Shown: in pieces, positions 41,622 to 53,900 of the stretch
Numbering within the stretch: the stretch's first letter is position 1
Layout: every line of letters starts with the position of its first letter
Source: Kitasatospora sp. NBC_00458
GTDB taxonomy: Bacteria; Actinomycetota; Actinomycetes; Streptomycetales; Streptomycetaceae
Direction of reading: 5' to 3'
Assembly: GCF_036013975.1 (NCBI RefSeq)
Contig: NZ_CP107904.1
Span: 992,001 to 1,056,000 of the forward strand
Length of the DNA: 64,000 nt
Program-made: the position numbers and the translations under genes
Notes under the pieces: model-generated
Told to the model about the DNA's origin: nothing
Seen by the model: the letters and a program-made list of their open reading frames with translations, nothing else
Database searches by the model: none

Positions 41622-42128
41622 TCAGAGGGCGGGGACCGGCGGCAGCTCGCGGAGCCACAGGTGCCGGCTCGCGATGCGCCAGCGCCGCCCCTCCTTCTCC
41701 AGGAGGTCGACGTACGAGCCGCTGCGGCCCGGCTCCTGGCGGCCGTCGTCGAACGCGAAGGCGACGGACAGCAGGGACCGCGCCTCGGCCGTGGTCCCGT
41801 CGATCCGGACGATCACCGTGTTGGTGGTGAGGTGGCGCTGGTGGGCGCCGCGGACGTCGACGTTGTGCCGGTACAGCGCGGCCATCGCCGCCACGATGTG
41901 CCCGCGCGTGGTCACCGCGGGCGGGAAGCCCTCCGGCTGGGGCGTGAAGGTGAAGGTCGCGTCCTCGGTGAAGAGGTCGCCGAGCGCCTCGAAGTCACCC
42001 GAGTCGTAGAACAGGCTGTAGGCGGCGATCACGTCCTGGATCGCCGCCCGGTCGACGAGGAACCCCGGGTCGAGGTGCTCGGTCGATCCGGGGACGAGGC
42101 GGGTCCGGGCGGGTGCGGTGTCGGTCAT
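41622..42128 (-). CDS. SnoaL/NTF2-like protein
   Basis: 168 residues, cone-shaped NTF2-like fold. AAIQDVIAAYSLFYDSGDFE is the opening helix, then LFTEDATFTFTP, GAHQRHLTTNTVIVRIDG and WRIASRHLWLRELPP. Members include SnoaL cyclases, limonene-1,2-epoxide hydrolase and polyether or pyran cyclases. No decisive catalytic set was identified by eye. It lies 84 bases after the thioesterase-ending PKS gene and before the P450, so a post-PKS ring-forming or epoxide-opening step is plausible. ATG at 42128. Confidence 0.75.
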   Translation of the reverse strand: MTDTAPARTRLVPGSTEHLDPGFLVDRAAIQDVIAAYSLFYDSGDFEALGDLFTEDATFTFTPQPEGFPPAVTTRGHIVAAMAALYRHNVDVRGAHQRHLTTNTVIVRIDGTTAEARSLLSVAFAFDDGRQEPGRSGSYVDLLEKEGRRWRIASRHLWLRELPPVPAL

Positions 42129-42212
42129 CTGCGGGGTTCCCCTTTGCTGAGAGGTGTCGCGCGTCCGGGAGGTGTCGCGCGGGCCGAACGGGTCGGTGCG
42201 GGCCGGGCGGTG

Positions 42213-45200
42213 TCAGCGGGCCGGCGCGGTGAGGCCCGCGATCCACTCGCGGACGGCCGCGCCGGTCTGCGCCGCGTGCTCGCCGATCATGGTGCAGTGG
42301 TCGCCCTCGACCTCCAGGGCGGTGTGCTCGTACGGCCAGGACGAGCGCCACTCCTCGCCGGTCATCGGCTCGTCGGGCGACCCGGGCACGCAGCGGGACG
42401 GCCGGACGAAGAGCGTGGGCACCGCGGTCCGCTCCGGCTCCCAGCCGCGGAACATCCGCCGGTACCGGCCGATCGCCGTGAGCCCCACGTACCCGAGCGC
42501 CGTGAACGCCTGCCGGCGGACGATGACCTCGTAGTTCATCGCCTTGCGCATGCTCCGCGACATGGTGGCTGGCAGGTAGGTGTCCAGCAGGACGAGGCCC
42601 GCCGGCCGGGTGCCGCCCGCCTGCAGCCGGGCGGCGACGCCCTGGGCGAGCCAGCCGCTGGACGAGTAGCCGAGCAGCACGAACGGCTCGTCGCCCGCGC
42701 ACCGCAGGGTCGCCGCGGTGAGCACGTCGAGCAGGACGTCACGGGAGGCGGCCAGCGGCTCGTCGGCGCGGAAGCCGGGGACGGTGAGCACGGCGGTGCC
42801 GGAGAACCCGTCGAAGGCGGTCGCCAGCCGGCCGAACTGGATGGCGCCGTCGACCGGCGCGAACGGCGGGAAGCAGATCAGCACCGGCTGCCCGGAGCCC
42901 TGCGACATCCGGACGAAGCCCGGGGTCCCGGCGAGCCGCGCCGGGTCCTCGCTGGTCTCGCGCAGGCCCGAGGCGCCGACCAGCAGGGACTCCGCGTCGT
43001 CCATCTGGCCGCGCAGGGCGAGGTTGCGGTAGACGGAGCCGAGCAGTTCGTTGGAGTCCTCGGCGCCCGGCGCCGGGTGCGCCGTGCGGCGGGCGGCGGA
43101 TCCGTCGCCGAGGGCTTCGGCGAGGTGCGCGGCGAGGGCGGCGGGGGTCTCGTGGTCGTAGAGGAGGGTCGACGCGAGGTCGAGTCCGGTGGCGGCGGTC
43201 AGCCGGTTGCGGAGTCCGACGGTGGCGAGCGAGTCGAACCCCAGCTCGCGGAAGGGCTGTTCGGGGTCGACCGCCCCGGCGTCGGCGTGGCCGAGCTGCG
43301 CGGCGACCTCGGTGCGGACGAGGTCGAGCAGTTCGGCGGCGAGGAGTGCGGGGGACCGTTCGGCGGACCGCTCCCAGCGCGGCCGCCCTCCGCTCCCGTC
43401 CTCGGGGGCGGGCGCCGGTCCGGCGGCGGCGACGAGTCCGGTGATCAGCGGTCGGGGGCGGGCGGCCGTGTAGCTCTGGGCGAGCAGGGCCCAGTCGACG
43501 TCGGCGACCGTCGCGTGGGCCAGGTCCTCGTCGAGGGCCTGGCCGAGGGCGGCCAGCGCGGTGGCGGGCGCCATCGGGCGGACGCCCAGGCGGTCGAGGT
43601 GGCGGCCGGCCGCGCCGTCGGCCATGCCGCCGGCCGCCCAGGGCCCCCAGGCGACGGCCGTCGCGGTGAGCCCGCGCTCGCGGCGCCGGAGGGCGAGCGC
43701 GTCGAGGTAGGCGTTGGCGGCCGCGTACGCCCCCTGGGCCGTGCCGCCCCAGACGCCCGCGCCGGAGGAGTAGAGGACGAACGCGTCGAGGCTCGCGGTG
43801 CCGAACAGCTCGTCCAGGGCCAGTGCTCCGGCGACCTTGGCCGTGACGGTGTCGGCGATGGCGGCGTGGCTCGTGTCGGCCAGCCGGGCGGGTCCGGCCA
43901 CGCCCGCGGCGTGCACCACGGTCCGGATGTGCGGGAGTTCGCCTTCCAGGAGGCCGCGCAGCCGGGCGGACGCGTCCGGGGCGGTGAGGTCGCAGGCGAG
44001 CGGCACCAGGTCGGCGCCGGAGGCGGCGAGTTCGGCGCGCAGCCCGTCCAGCCCGGGGGTGTCGGGGCCGCGGCGGCCGAGGACCAGGACGCGTTCGGCG
44101 CCGTGCGCGGCCAGCCAGCGGGCGGTGTGGGCGCCGAGTGCGCCCGTGCCGCCGGTGATCAGCGCGGTGCCGCCGGTCCGCCACGGGCCGGCGGGGCGGG
44201 CGGGGCGGGCGGGCACGGTGTCGTCGGCCGCTGTCCTGGTCAGCCGGCGGACGAAGGTGCCGAGCGGGCGGATCGCGATCTGGTCCTCCGCGCCGGGGCC
44301 GGCCAGCACGGCGGCGAGGACGGCCAGGGCGCGGGCGTCGGGGGCGGCCGGCAGGTCGACCAGTCCGCCCCAGCGGTCCGGGTGTTCCAGGCCGATGACG
44401 CCGCCGAGGCCCCAGACGCCGGCCCCGACGGCGGATCCGAGGTCCTCGCCGGTGACGGAGACCGCCCCCGCCGTCAGGCACCAGAGCGGGGCACCGGTGC
44501 CCGCGTCGCCCAGGGCCTGGACCAGGGTGGCCGTCGCGGTGACGGCGCGGACCAGGCTCCGGCCCTCGTCGTCGGCCGCGCCGCCGTCCCCGTGCTCCGC
44601 GCCGAGCAGCGAGACGATCCCCGCGAAGCCCTCCGGACCGCCCGACTCCTGGATCCAGCGGGCGAGTTCGGACCGGTCGGCGGTCTTGGCGTCGACCTCC
44701 CGGCGCAGCACCTCGGCGCCGTGGCCGGTCAGCGCGTCGGCCACCGCCTCGCCGGGGCCGCCGCCCGTGGCGGTGTGGACGAGCAGCCAGCGCCCGGACG
44801 GTCCGGTGCCGGGCGCGGCGCCGGACCACGGCTCCCAGTGCACCTCGTGGCGCCAGGAGCGGGCGGTGCGTGCGGCGAGGCTGCCCGTGCGCCAGGAGGA
44901 CAGGGCCGGCAGCAGTGCGGGCAGCGGTGCGTCCTCGGGTACGTCCAGCAGGGCGGCGACCGCGCCGGCGTCGGAGCGCCCGACCACGTCCCAGAAGGCC
45001 GCGTCCCCGGGGTCGGTGCCCTGTCCGGTGATCCGCTCGCTGCCCGGCGCGGTGGCGGGCGGTTCGGGTTCGAGCCAGTAGCGCCGCCCCTGGAACGGGT
45101 AGGTCGGCAGGTCGACGCGGCGCGCGCCCTCCACGGTGCCGGCCCAGTCGACGGGCGTGCCGCGGACGAACACGGCGGCCAGCCCCGCGGCGAGGGTGGC

Positions 45201-47879
45201 GACGGGGTCGCGGTCGCGTCGCTGGGTGGCGATGGCCGCCACGTCCTCACCCGCCGTGCACTCCGCCACCATCGCCGTCAACACCGCATCCGGCCCCAAC
45301 TCCACGAACGTACCGACACCCTCCGCACGCACCGCAGCCACCACATCCCCGAACCGCACCGCATCCCGCACCTGCCGCACCCAGTACTCCGGATCACACA
45401 CCTCCTCCCCCGACACCAACCGCCCCGTCACATCCGACACCAACCCCACCGACGGCACCGACAACCCCACACCCCCCAAAACCTCCCGCAAACCCCCCAA
45501 CACCGGCTCCATCAACACCGAATGAAACGCATGCGACACCCTCAAACGCGACGAACGCCACCCCCGCCCCCCACACAACCCCGCCACCACATCAACCGCC
45601 CCCACCTCACCCGACACCACCACCGACCCCGGCCCGTTCACCGCCGCGATCCCCACCACACCCACACCCGCACCCACACCCGCCAACAACGCCGCCACCT
45701 GCGACTCACCCGCCCCCACCGCCAACATCGCCCCACCCACAGGAAGCCCACCCATCAACCGCGCACGCGCCGCCACCACCGCGACCGCACCCTCCAACGA
45801 GAACACCCCCGCCACGAACGCCGCCACGATCCCACCCAACGAATGACCCCCCACCACATCCGGCACCCCCACCCACGAACCCCACAACCGCCACAACCCC
45901 ACCTCGAACGCGAACAACACCGGCTGCGCCACAGCCGTATCCTCCGACCCCTCCCCCGACCCCTCACCGAGCAACACCCCCCGCACCGAGAACGGCACCA
46001 CCCCCACGAACGCCGCACACACCTCATCCACCGCCCCCGCGAACACCGGGAACACCTCATACAACTCACGACCGATCCCATGCACCCGACCACCCTGCCC
46101 GGTGAACAGCACGGCGTGCTTCACGGCCGACCGGCCACCGGCCCCGGCCGCCCGGGGGACGGCGCCGGTCACCACCACGGGCGCTCCGCCGCGACCGGCC
46201 GGGGCGGTGGCGCCTTCGGCCACCGCCGTCAGTCCGGCGGTCAGTTCGGCGAGGTCGCGGCCCAGCACCACCGCGCGGTGCTCCAGGAGGGCGCGACCGG
46301 TGACGGACGACCAGGCCACGTCCTCGGGCCGGGGCGGCGGGACCGCCGAGGCGCGGTCCCGCAGCCGGGCGGCCTGGGCCCGGAGGGCCTCGGCGGAGCG
46401 GGCCGACAGCACCCACGGGACGAGCCCGCCCACCCCGGCGGCCGGCGTCAGCTGCTCCGGGTCGGCGGACGGCGCCGGGGCCGGCGCCGGGGCCGGGGCC
46501 TGCTCCAGGATCACGTGCGCGTTGGTGCCGCTGATGCCGAACGAGGACACCCCCGCCCGGCGCGGCCGGTCCGTCTCCGGCCAGACCCGTTCCTCGGTCA
46601 GCAGCTCCACCCGGCCCGCCGACCAGTCCACGTGCGGCGACGGCGCGTCCACGTGCAGCGTCCGCGGCAGCACACCGTGCCGGAGCGCCTCCACCATCTT
46701 GATCACACCCGCCACACCCGCAGCGGACTGCGTGTGGCCGATGTTGGACTTCACCGAACCCAGCCACAAGGGCTCCCGACGGCCCTGCCCGTACGTGGCC
46801 AGCAGCGCCTGCGCCTCGATCGGGTCGCCCAGCGTCGTCCCGGTGCCGTGCGCCTCCACCGCGTCGACCTCGTCCGCCGACAGGCCCGCGTTGGCCAGCG
46901 CCTGCCGGATCACCCGCTGCTGCGAGGGGCCGTTCGGCGCGGAGATCCCGTTGGACGCGCCGTCCTGGTTGACCGCCGAGCCGCGCACCAGGGCCAGGAC
47001 CGGGTGCCCGTGGCGCACCGCGTCCGAGAGCCGCTCCAGCAGCAGCAGTCCGACGCCCTCGCCCCAGCCGGTGCCGTCCGCCGCGGCCGCGAACGACTTG
47101 CAGCGGCCGTCCGCCGCCAGCCCGCGCTGCCGGGAGAACTCGACGAACGCGGTCGGCCGGGCCATCACGGTGACCCCGCCGGCGATCGCCAGGTCGCAGT
47201 CGCCCGCCCGCAGGGCCTGCCCCGCCGAGTGCAGCGCGACCAGCGACGAGGAGCAGGCGGTGTCCAGCGTCACCGCCGGGCCCTCCAGCCCGAGCACGTA
47301 GGCGACCCGGCCCGACACCACGGACATCGAGCCGCCGGTGACCCGGTAGCCCTCGACTCCGGAGTCCCCGCGGCGGTGCCCGCCGCCGTAGCCGAGGGCG
47401 GAGGCGCCGACGAACACGCCCGTCCGGCTGCGGCGCAGTGACAGGGGGTCGATGCCGGCGCGTTCGAGGACCTCCCAGGACGTCTCCAGCAGCAGCCGCT
47501 GCTGGGGGTCCATCGCGAGGGCCTCGAACGGCGGGATCCCGAAGAAGCCGGCGTCGAACTCGGCCGCGTCGTGGACGAATCCGCCCTGCCGGGCGGCGGC
47601 CCTGCCGAGCGCGCCGCCCCCGTCCCCGTCGGGGTCCCCGTGCCCGTCGGAGTCCCAGCCGCGGTCGGTCGGGAAGCCGGAGACCGCGTCGGTGCCGTCG
47701 GCCACGAGCCGCCACAGGTCCTCGGCGGAGCGGACCCCGCCGGGGTACCTGCACCCCGTGGCGACGATCGCGATCGGCTCCCGGGCGGCCTCCTCGGCCT
47801 CCTGGAGGCGGTGCCTCGTCGCGCGCAGATCGGCGGCGGTCTGCCGCAGGAAGTGCCGGAGCTTCTCTTCGTTGGACAT
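42213..47879 (-). CDS. Type I PKS, terminal module KS-AT-KR-ACP-TE
   Basis: 1888 residues. An N-terminal docking helix ([18 protein letters not shown]) is followed by KS (about 35-460; DTACSSS with Cys209, EAHGTGT, KSNIGHT). AT (about 590-880) has GHSLG, Ser680, and HAFHS, predicting malonyl-CoA. There is no DH. KR (about 1200-1430) has [15 protein letters not shown] and [12 protein letters not shown]; the Trp and lack of LDD predict an active A1-type KR. ACP is LGFDSL near 1550. TE (about 1620-1888) has GYSSSG with the nucleophile Ser and EGDHCTMIG with the His. The module adds a malonyl unit, reduces it to a hydroxyl and releases the chain, probably as a macrolactone. The AT has foreign codon use (see the separate entry). 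Confidence 0.95.
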   Translation of the reverse strand: MSNEEKLRHFLRQTAADLRATRHRLQEAEEAAREPIAIVATGCRYPGGVRSAEDLWRLVADGTDAVSGFPTDRGWDSDGHGDPDGDGGGALGRAAARQGGFVHDAAEFDAGFFGIPPFEALAMDPQQRLLLETSWEVLERAGIDPLSLRRSRTGVFVGASALGYGGGHRRGDSGVEGYRVTGGSMSVVSGRVAYVLGLEGPAVTLDTACSSSLVALHSAGQALRAGDCDLAIAGGVTVMARPTAFVEFSRQRGLAADGRCKSFAAAADGTGWGEGVGLLLLERLSDAVRHGHPVLALVRGSAVNQDGASNGISAPNGPSQQRVIRQALANAGLSADEVDAVEAHGTGTTLGDPIEAQALLATYGQGRREPLWLGSVKSNIGHTQSAAGVAGVIKMVEALRHGVLPRTLHVDAPSPHVDWSAGRVELLTEERVWPETDRPRRAGVSSFGISGTNAHVILEQAPAPAPAPAPSADPEQLTPAAGVGGLVPWVLSARSAEALRAQAARLRDRASAVPPPRPEDVAWSSVTGRALLEHRAVVLGRDLAELTAGLTAVAEGATAPAGRGGAPVVVTGAVPRAAGAGGRSAVKHAVLFTGQGGRVHGIGRELYEVFPVFAGAVDEVCAAFVGVVPFSVRGVLLGEGSGEGSEDTAVAQPVLFAFEVGLWRLWGSWVGVPDVVGGHSLGGIVAAFVAGVFSLEGAVAVVAARARLMGGLPVGGAMLAVGAGESQVAALLAGVGAGVGVVGIAAVNGPGSVVVSGEVGAVDVVAGLCGGRGWRSSRLRVSHAFHSVLMEPVLGGLREVLGGVGLSVPSVGLVSDVTGRLVSGEEVCDPEYWVRQVRDAVRFGDVVAAVRAEGVGTFVELGPDAVLTAMVAECTAGEDVAAIATQRRDRDPVATLAAGLAAVFVRGTPVDWAGTVEGARRVDLPTYPFQGRRYWLEPEPPATAPGSERITGQGTDPGDAAFWDVVGRSDAGAVAALLDVPEDAPLPALLPALSSWRTGSLAARTARSWRHEVHWEPWSGAAPGTGPSGRWLLVHTATGGGPGEAVADALTGHGAEVLRREVDAKTADRSELARWIQESGGPEGFAGIVSLLGAEHGDGGAADDEGRSLVRAVTATATLVQALGDAGTGAPLWCLTAGAVSVTGEDLGSAVGAGVWGLGGVIGLEHPDRWGGLVDLPAAPDARALAVLAAVLAGPGAEDQIAIRPLGTFVRRLTRTAADDTVPARPARPAGPWRTGGTALITGGTGALGAHTARWLAAHGAERVLVLGRRGPDTPGLDGLRAELAASGADLVPLACDLTAPDASARLRGLLEGELPHIRTVVHAAGVAGPARLADTSHAAIADTVTAKVAGALALDELFGTASLDAFVLYSSGAGVWGGTAQGAYAAANAYLDALALRRRERGLTATAVAWGPWAAGGMADGAAGRHLDRLGVRPMAPATALAALGQALDEDLAHATVADVDWALLAQSYTAARPRPLITGLVAAAGPAPAPEDGSGGRPRWERSAERSPALLAAELLDLVRTEVAAQLGHADAGAVDPEQPFRELGFDSLATVGLRNRLTAATGLDLASTLLYDHETPAALAAHLAEALGDGSAARRTAHPAPGAEDSNELLGSVYRNLALRGQMDDAESLLVGASGLRETSEDPARLAGTPGFVRMSQGSGQPVLICFPPFAPVDGAIQFGRLATAFDGFSGTAVLTVPGFRADEPLAASRDVLLDVLTAATLRCAGDEPFVLLGYSSSGWLAQGVAARLQAGGTRPAGLVLLDTYLPATMSRSMRKAMNYEVIVRRQAFTALGYVGLTAIGRYRRMFRGWEPERTAVPTLFVRPSRCVPGSPDEPMTGEEWRSSWPYEHTALEVEGDHCTMIGEHAAQTGAAVREWIAGLTAPAR
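45241..46105 (-). other. AT-domain segment with foreign codon usage
   Basis: Between about 45241 and 46105 the coding strand switches to codons such as GGT, GTG, TTG, GGG and TGT, and the + strand becomes C/A-rich (CACCCCCACC-type runs). On both sides the gene uses the C-ending codons of its neighbours. The block covers residues about 592-880, that is, the whole AT. It looks like an exchanged domain. The edges were judged by eye and may be off by tens of bases. Confidence 0.75.
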
Positions 47880-47923
47880 GTGCCTACCCCTGTCGGTTCG
47901 AGATGCCTGGTGTGGACGACTGC

Positions 47924-50900
47924 TCAGGAGATCCCGAACTCCTCTCCGAGGATGTCGAACATCTCGTCGTCGGTCGCGCCGTCCAGGTCCCGGCCGGCCT
48001 CGGCCGCCTGGCGCGGGGTGCCGCGCAGCCGGGCCGCGAGTTCGGACAGGCGCGCGGCGACGCGTTCACGCTCCGCCGGGCCGTCGAGGGCCGACAGGTC
48101 GGCCTCCAGCCGGTCCAGTCCGTCGAGCGCCGACGCCCCGGGTGCGGTGTCGCCGAACAGCTCCCGGTCGAGGTGCTCGGCGAGCGCGTCCGAGGTGGGG
48201 TGGTCGAAGACCAGCGTGGTCGGCAGGGTCAGGCCGGTGGCCGCGGTGAGCCGGTTGCGCAGCCCGACGGCGGCCAGCGAGTCGAACCCGAGGTCGCGGA
48301 AGGGGCGTTCGGGCTCGATCTCGGCCGGGTCGGTGTGGCCGAGCTGGGCGGCGACCTCGGCCCGGACCAGGGCGAGCAGTTCGCGGTGCCGGTCCGCGCC
48401 GGACAGCCCGGCGAGGCGCTCGCGCAGCAGCTCGGGGGCGCCCGCACCGCTCCCGTCCTCGGGGGCGGCGCCGGTGTCCGCCGGGGTCGCGGCGGCGACC
48501 AGGTCCGCGATGAGCGGGCGCGGACGCGCGGCCGTGTAGCCGACCGCGAAGCGCGGCCAGTCGATGTCGGCGACCGTCACGCAGGTCAGGTCCTCCTCCA
48601 GTGCCTGGCGCAGGGCTTCGAGGGCGAGCTCGGGCGCCATCGCGGGCACCCCGATCCGGTCGAGCCGGGCGCCCGCCTCGCCGGCGGACATGCCCGCGCC
48701 GCCGCCCCAGCGGCCCCAGGCGATCGCGGTCGCGGCGGCGCCCCGGTCGCGGCGCCGGGCGGCGAGCGCGTCCAGGTAGGCGTTGGCGGCCGCGTAGGCG
48801 CCCTGGCCCGCGCCGCCCCACACCCCGGCGCCGGAGGTGAACAGGACGAAGGTGTCGGGCTCGTCCTCGCGCAGCAGCTCGTCCAGGACCAGCGCGCCGC
48901 CGACCTTGGCGGCGAGCGCCTCGTCGACGTCCTGGCGGGTCGTCAGGTCGAACGGCCCGCCGACCTCGGCGCCCGCCGCGTGGACGAGGGTGTCCACCCG
49001 CAGGCCGCGGGCCCGCAGGCCGTCGAGGAGGGCGGCGACCGCGGCGCGGTCGCTCACGTCGCACGCGGCGATCTCGACCTCGGCGCCGGCCGCCGTGAGC
49101 TCCTCGCGCAGCCGGGCCGCGCCGGGGGCGGCCCCGCCGCTGCGGCCGGCGAGGACGAGGTGTCCGACGCCCGCCCGGGCCAGCCAGTGCGCGACCCGCC
49201 CGCCCAGCGCGCCGGTGCCGCCGGTGACCAGCGCGGTCCGTCCGGGCTGCCAGGCGGCCTCGCGGGCGGACCGGCCCTCGGCGTGCGGCAGGCGGGCGAG
49301 CCGGCGGACGAAGACGCCCAGCGGGCGGACGGCGATCTCCTCATCGGCCGGGCCCGCGCCGAGCACGGCGGCGAGGGTCCCGGCCGCCCGGGCGTCGGCG
49401 GTCCCGGGCAGGTCGATAAGGCCGCCCCAGCGCCCCGGGTGTTCGAGGCCGACGACGCGGCCGAGGCCCTGGACGGCCGCCGCGACCGCGCTGAGCGGCG
49501 GTTCGCCCAGGACCGGCACCGCGCCCTGGGTGACGCACCACAGCGGCGCGTCGACACCGGCGTCGCCGAGGGCCTGCACGAGCGTCACGAAGGCCGCGAG
49601 GGCGGGGGCCGGGTCGGTCTCCGCCAGGTCGCCGACCGGCAGGGCGAGGACGCCCGCCAGCGGCCCGGCCCCGGCGGCCTCCCGCAGCCAGGCGGCGAGG
49701 TCGGCCCGCCGCGCCGGGAGCTCGTCGGCGTCCGGTGCGAGGACCTCGGCGCCGCGGCCGGTGAGCGCGCCGGTCACGGTGGCGCGCAGCGGGCCGGCGG
49801 CCGGACCCCGCGGTGTGACGACGAGCCACCGCCCGGTGAGCCGCTCGGGCACCGGCGGGGCGTCCGTCCACGGCTCCCACTGCTCGGCGTAGCGCCAGGT
49901 GCGCACCACCGACTCGGCCTGCTGCCTGGTCCGCCAGGCCGCCAGGGCGGGCTGGACGTCGCGCAGCGGGGCGTCCTCGGCGAGGCCGAGGAGGGCGGCG
50001 AGCCCGGTCGTGCCGGCTTCGGCGACGGTGTCCCACAGCCGGGCGTCGACGGGGTCGCCGGCCGGTGCGGCGGCGGGCCGCTTGGCCCGGCCGGGCAGGG
50101 CGGTGCCGGCGTCGGGGTCGAGCCAGTAGCGGCGGCCCTGGAAGGCGTAGGTCGGCAGGTCGACGCGGTGCACCCCGTCGTGGTGCAGCAGTCCGGCCCA
50201 GTCGACGGCCAGGCCGTGGGCGTAGCCGGCGGCGAGCGCGGCGACGAGCCGCCCCGGGCCGCCCTCGCCGCGGCGCAGGGTGTGCAGGACGGTGCCGCCC
50301 GCGCCCGCCTCGGCGATCAGGTCCTCCAGCGGGACGACCAGCCCGGGGTGCGGGCTGCACTCGACGAACACCGTGTGCCCGTCGGCGAGCGCCGCCCGCA
50401 CGGCGGTGTCGAGGCGGACGGTGCCGCGCAGGTTGTCGTACCAGTACGGGCCGGTGAGTGTCGCGTGGTCGGTGACCGAGCCGCCGGTGACGGTCGAGTA
50501 CATCGTCACCCGGCCCGGCTGCGGGGCGGTCCCCGCCAGCAGCTCGTGCAGTTCGTCCCGGAGGACGTCCATGTGCGCGGAGTGGGAGGCGTAGTCGACG
50601 GGGATCCAGCGGGCCCGCACGTCGGCGCGCTCGCAGTCGGCCGCGATCACGGACAGCGCCTCGACGGATCCGGAGAGCACCACGCTGGTGGGGCCGTTGA
50701 CCGCGGCGAGCGACAACCGGGCGTCGCCCGCGACGAGTTCGGCGGCGCGTTCGGCGGTGACGCCGACCGAGAGCATCCCGCCGCCGACCGCGGAGACCTG
50801 CCGCAGCGCGCGGCTGCGGAGCACCGCGATCCGGGCGGCGTCCGCCAGCGGGAGGAGGCCCGCCACGTGCGCGGCGGCGATCTCGCCCTGCGAGTGGCCG

Positions 50901-53900
50901 ATCACCGCGGCCGGGCGGACCCCGGCCGACTCCCACCAGCGCGCCAGGCCCACCATCACGGCGAACAGGGCCGGCTGGACGACGTCCACCCGGTCCAGCA
51001 GCGCCCCGGAGCCGTCGCGCAGCACCTCGGCCAGCGACCAGTCCGTCAGCGGGTCCATCACCGCCGCGCACTCGGCGACGGCGTCGGCGAACACCGGGCT
51101 GGTGGCGAGCAGTTCGGCGGCCATCCCGGCCCACTGCGAGCCCTGGCCCGGGAACACCAGCACCGGACCGGTGACCGTTCCTGCGCCGGGCCCGCCCGCG
51201 TCACCGGCGGCGACGGACGGGGCGGTCGACGCCGCCCCGTCGGCCAGCGCCCGCAGGCCGGCGGCGAGTTCGGCTCCGTCGCGGCCCCAGACGACCGCGC
51301 GGCGCTCCAGGGTGGCGCGCCCGGAGGCCAGCGACCACGCCACGTCCGCCGGGTCGGCGGCGGGGTGCGCGGCGGCCCACTCCCCCAGGCGGGCGGCCTG
51401 GGCCCGCAGCGCGCCCTCGGTGCGGGCGGACAGCACCCAGGGCACGACGCCCCCGAGGCCCGCCGGGTCGGCGGGGTCGGCCGGGTCGGCGGGGACTGCG
51501 GCGCCTTCCACGGTGGTCGCGGCGAGGGCCTCCGCCGGGGCGTCCGACGGCGCCTCCACAGCGGCGGGCACGGGCTGCGGCTCGGCGGGCGCGGACTGCG
51601 GCTCGGCCGGCGCCTGCTCCAGGATCACGTGCGCGTTGGTGCCGCTGATCCCGAACGAGGACACCGCGGCCCGGCGCGGCCGGTCCAGCTCGGGCCAGAC
51701 CTGTTCCTCGGCCAGCAGCTCGACCCGGCCCGCCGACCAGTCCACGTGCGGCGACGGCGCGTCCACGTGCAGCGTCCGCGGCAGCACACCGTGCCGCATC
51801 GCCATCACCATCTTGATCACACCCGCCACACCCGCAGCAGCCTGGGTGTGACCGAAGTTCGACTTCACCGACCCCAGCCAGAGCGGCCGGTCCTCCGGCC
51901 GCCCCTGCCCGTAGGTGGCCAGCAGCGCCTGCGCCTCGATCGGGTCGCCCAGCGTGGTGCCGGTGCCGTGCGCCTCCACCGCGTCCACGTCCGCGGTGCC
52001 CAGGCCCGCGTTGGCCAGCGCCTGGCGGATCACCCGCTGCTGGGACGGCCCGTTCGGCGCGGTGAGGCCGTTCGACGCGCCGTCCTGGTTGATCGCCGAA
52101 CCGCGCACCACGGCGAGCACCGGGTGCCCGTTGCGCCGCGCGTCGGACAGCCGCTCCAGCAGCAGCATGCCGATGCCCTCGCCCCACGCGGTGCCGTCCG
52201 CACCCGCCGCGAACGACTTGCAGCGGCCGTCCGGGGCCAGCCCGCGCTGGCGCGCGAACTCGACGAACACGCTCGGCGTCGACATGATCGTCACCCCGCC
52301 GGCGAGCGCGAGGTCGCACTCCCCGGTGCGCAGCGCGTGGGCCGCCCAGTGCAGCGAGACCAGCGAGGAGGAGCACGCCGAGTCGACGGTGACCGCCGCG
52401 CCCTCCAGGCCGAGCGTGTAGGCGACGCGGCCGGAGGCGACGCCGAAGGAGTTGCCGTTGCCGATGTACGCCTCCAGCTCGTCGTCGACGTTCTGCACCC
52501 GGCCGGCGGCGTAGTCCGCGTACATCAGCCCCGCGAAGACGGAGGTGTTGCTGCCGCGCAGCGACACCGGGTCGATGCCGGCGCGTTCGAACGCCTCCCA
52601 GGAGGTCTCCAGCAGCATGCGCTGCTGCGGGTCCATCGCCAGCGCCTCGCGCGGCGAGATGCCGAACAGCTCGGAGTCGAAGCGGTCGATGCCGCGCATG
52701 AACGCGCCCTCACGGGTGTAGCACCGCCCGGAGCGGTCCGGGTCCGGGTCGTACAGCTCGGCGAGGTCCCAGCCGCGGTCGGTCGGGAACGGCGCCACCG
52801 TGTCCACGCCGTCGGCCACGCAGCGCCAGAGGTCCTCGGGGCCGGCGATACCGCCCGGGAAGCGGCAGCTCATCGCGACGACGGCGATCGGCTCGTCGAG
52901 CACCCGGGCCCGGACGGCGGCCGGCGCCGGGGCGGAGCCGGGCAGGCTCAGCAGCCCGGTGCGCAGGAAGCGGGCGAGGGCGGTGGCGTTCGGGTAGTCG
53001 AACAGGACGGTCGCCGGGAGCCGCAGGCCGGTCGCGGCGTTGAGCCGGTTGCGCATCTCCAGCGCGGTCAGCGAGTCGAAGCCCAGCTCGGTGAAGGCCC
53101 GTTCGGGCGCGACCGCCTCCGGGCCGGGGTGGCCGAGGACCACGGCGGCCTGCCGGCGGGCCAGGTCGGTGAGCAGTTGCACCTGCTCCGTCTCCGGCCG
53201 GCCGGCCAGGCGCTGCGCCAGCTTGCGCGCGTCCTCGCCGCCGGAGCGGCGCTTCGCGGGGACCAGCCCGCTGAGGATCACCGGCAGCTCGTCGTCGAGC
53301 CGGCGCAGGGCCGCGAGGTCCAGGCGGACCGGGGCGAGCAGGGCCTCGCCGCGGGAGAGCGCGGCGTCGAACAGGGCGAGGCCCTGCCGGTCGGAGAGCG
53401 GCAGCACGCCGCTGCGGTTGATGCGCTGCCGGTCGGTGGCGGTGAAGTCGTCCTTCATCAGGCCGCTCTCCTCCTCCCACAGGCCCCAGGCGAGCGAGAC
53501 GCCGGGCAGGCCGTGGGCCCGCCGGTGCTGGGCGAGGGCGTCCAGGTAGGCGTTGCCGGCCGCGTAGTTGGCCTGGCCGCGGCTGCCGATGACGCCGGCG
53601 ACGGAGGAGTAGAGGACGAAGGCGGTGAGGTCCAGGCCGCGGGTGAGCTCGTGCAGGTGCGTCGCCGCGTCGACCTTGGGGCGCAGCACGGCGGCGACCC
53701 GTTCGGGCGTCAGCGCGCCGATCACGCCGTCGTCGACGACGCCGGCGGTGTGCACCACGCCGCGCAGCGGGTGCCCGGCGGGGACGCCGGCGAGCAGCGC
53801 GGCCAGCGCGTCCCGGTCGGCGGTGTCGCAGGCCGTCACCTCGACCTCGGCGCCCAGCCCGGTGAGTTCGGCGGCGAGTTCGGCGGCGCCGGGGGCCTGC

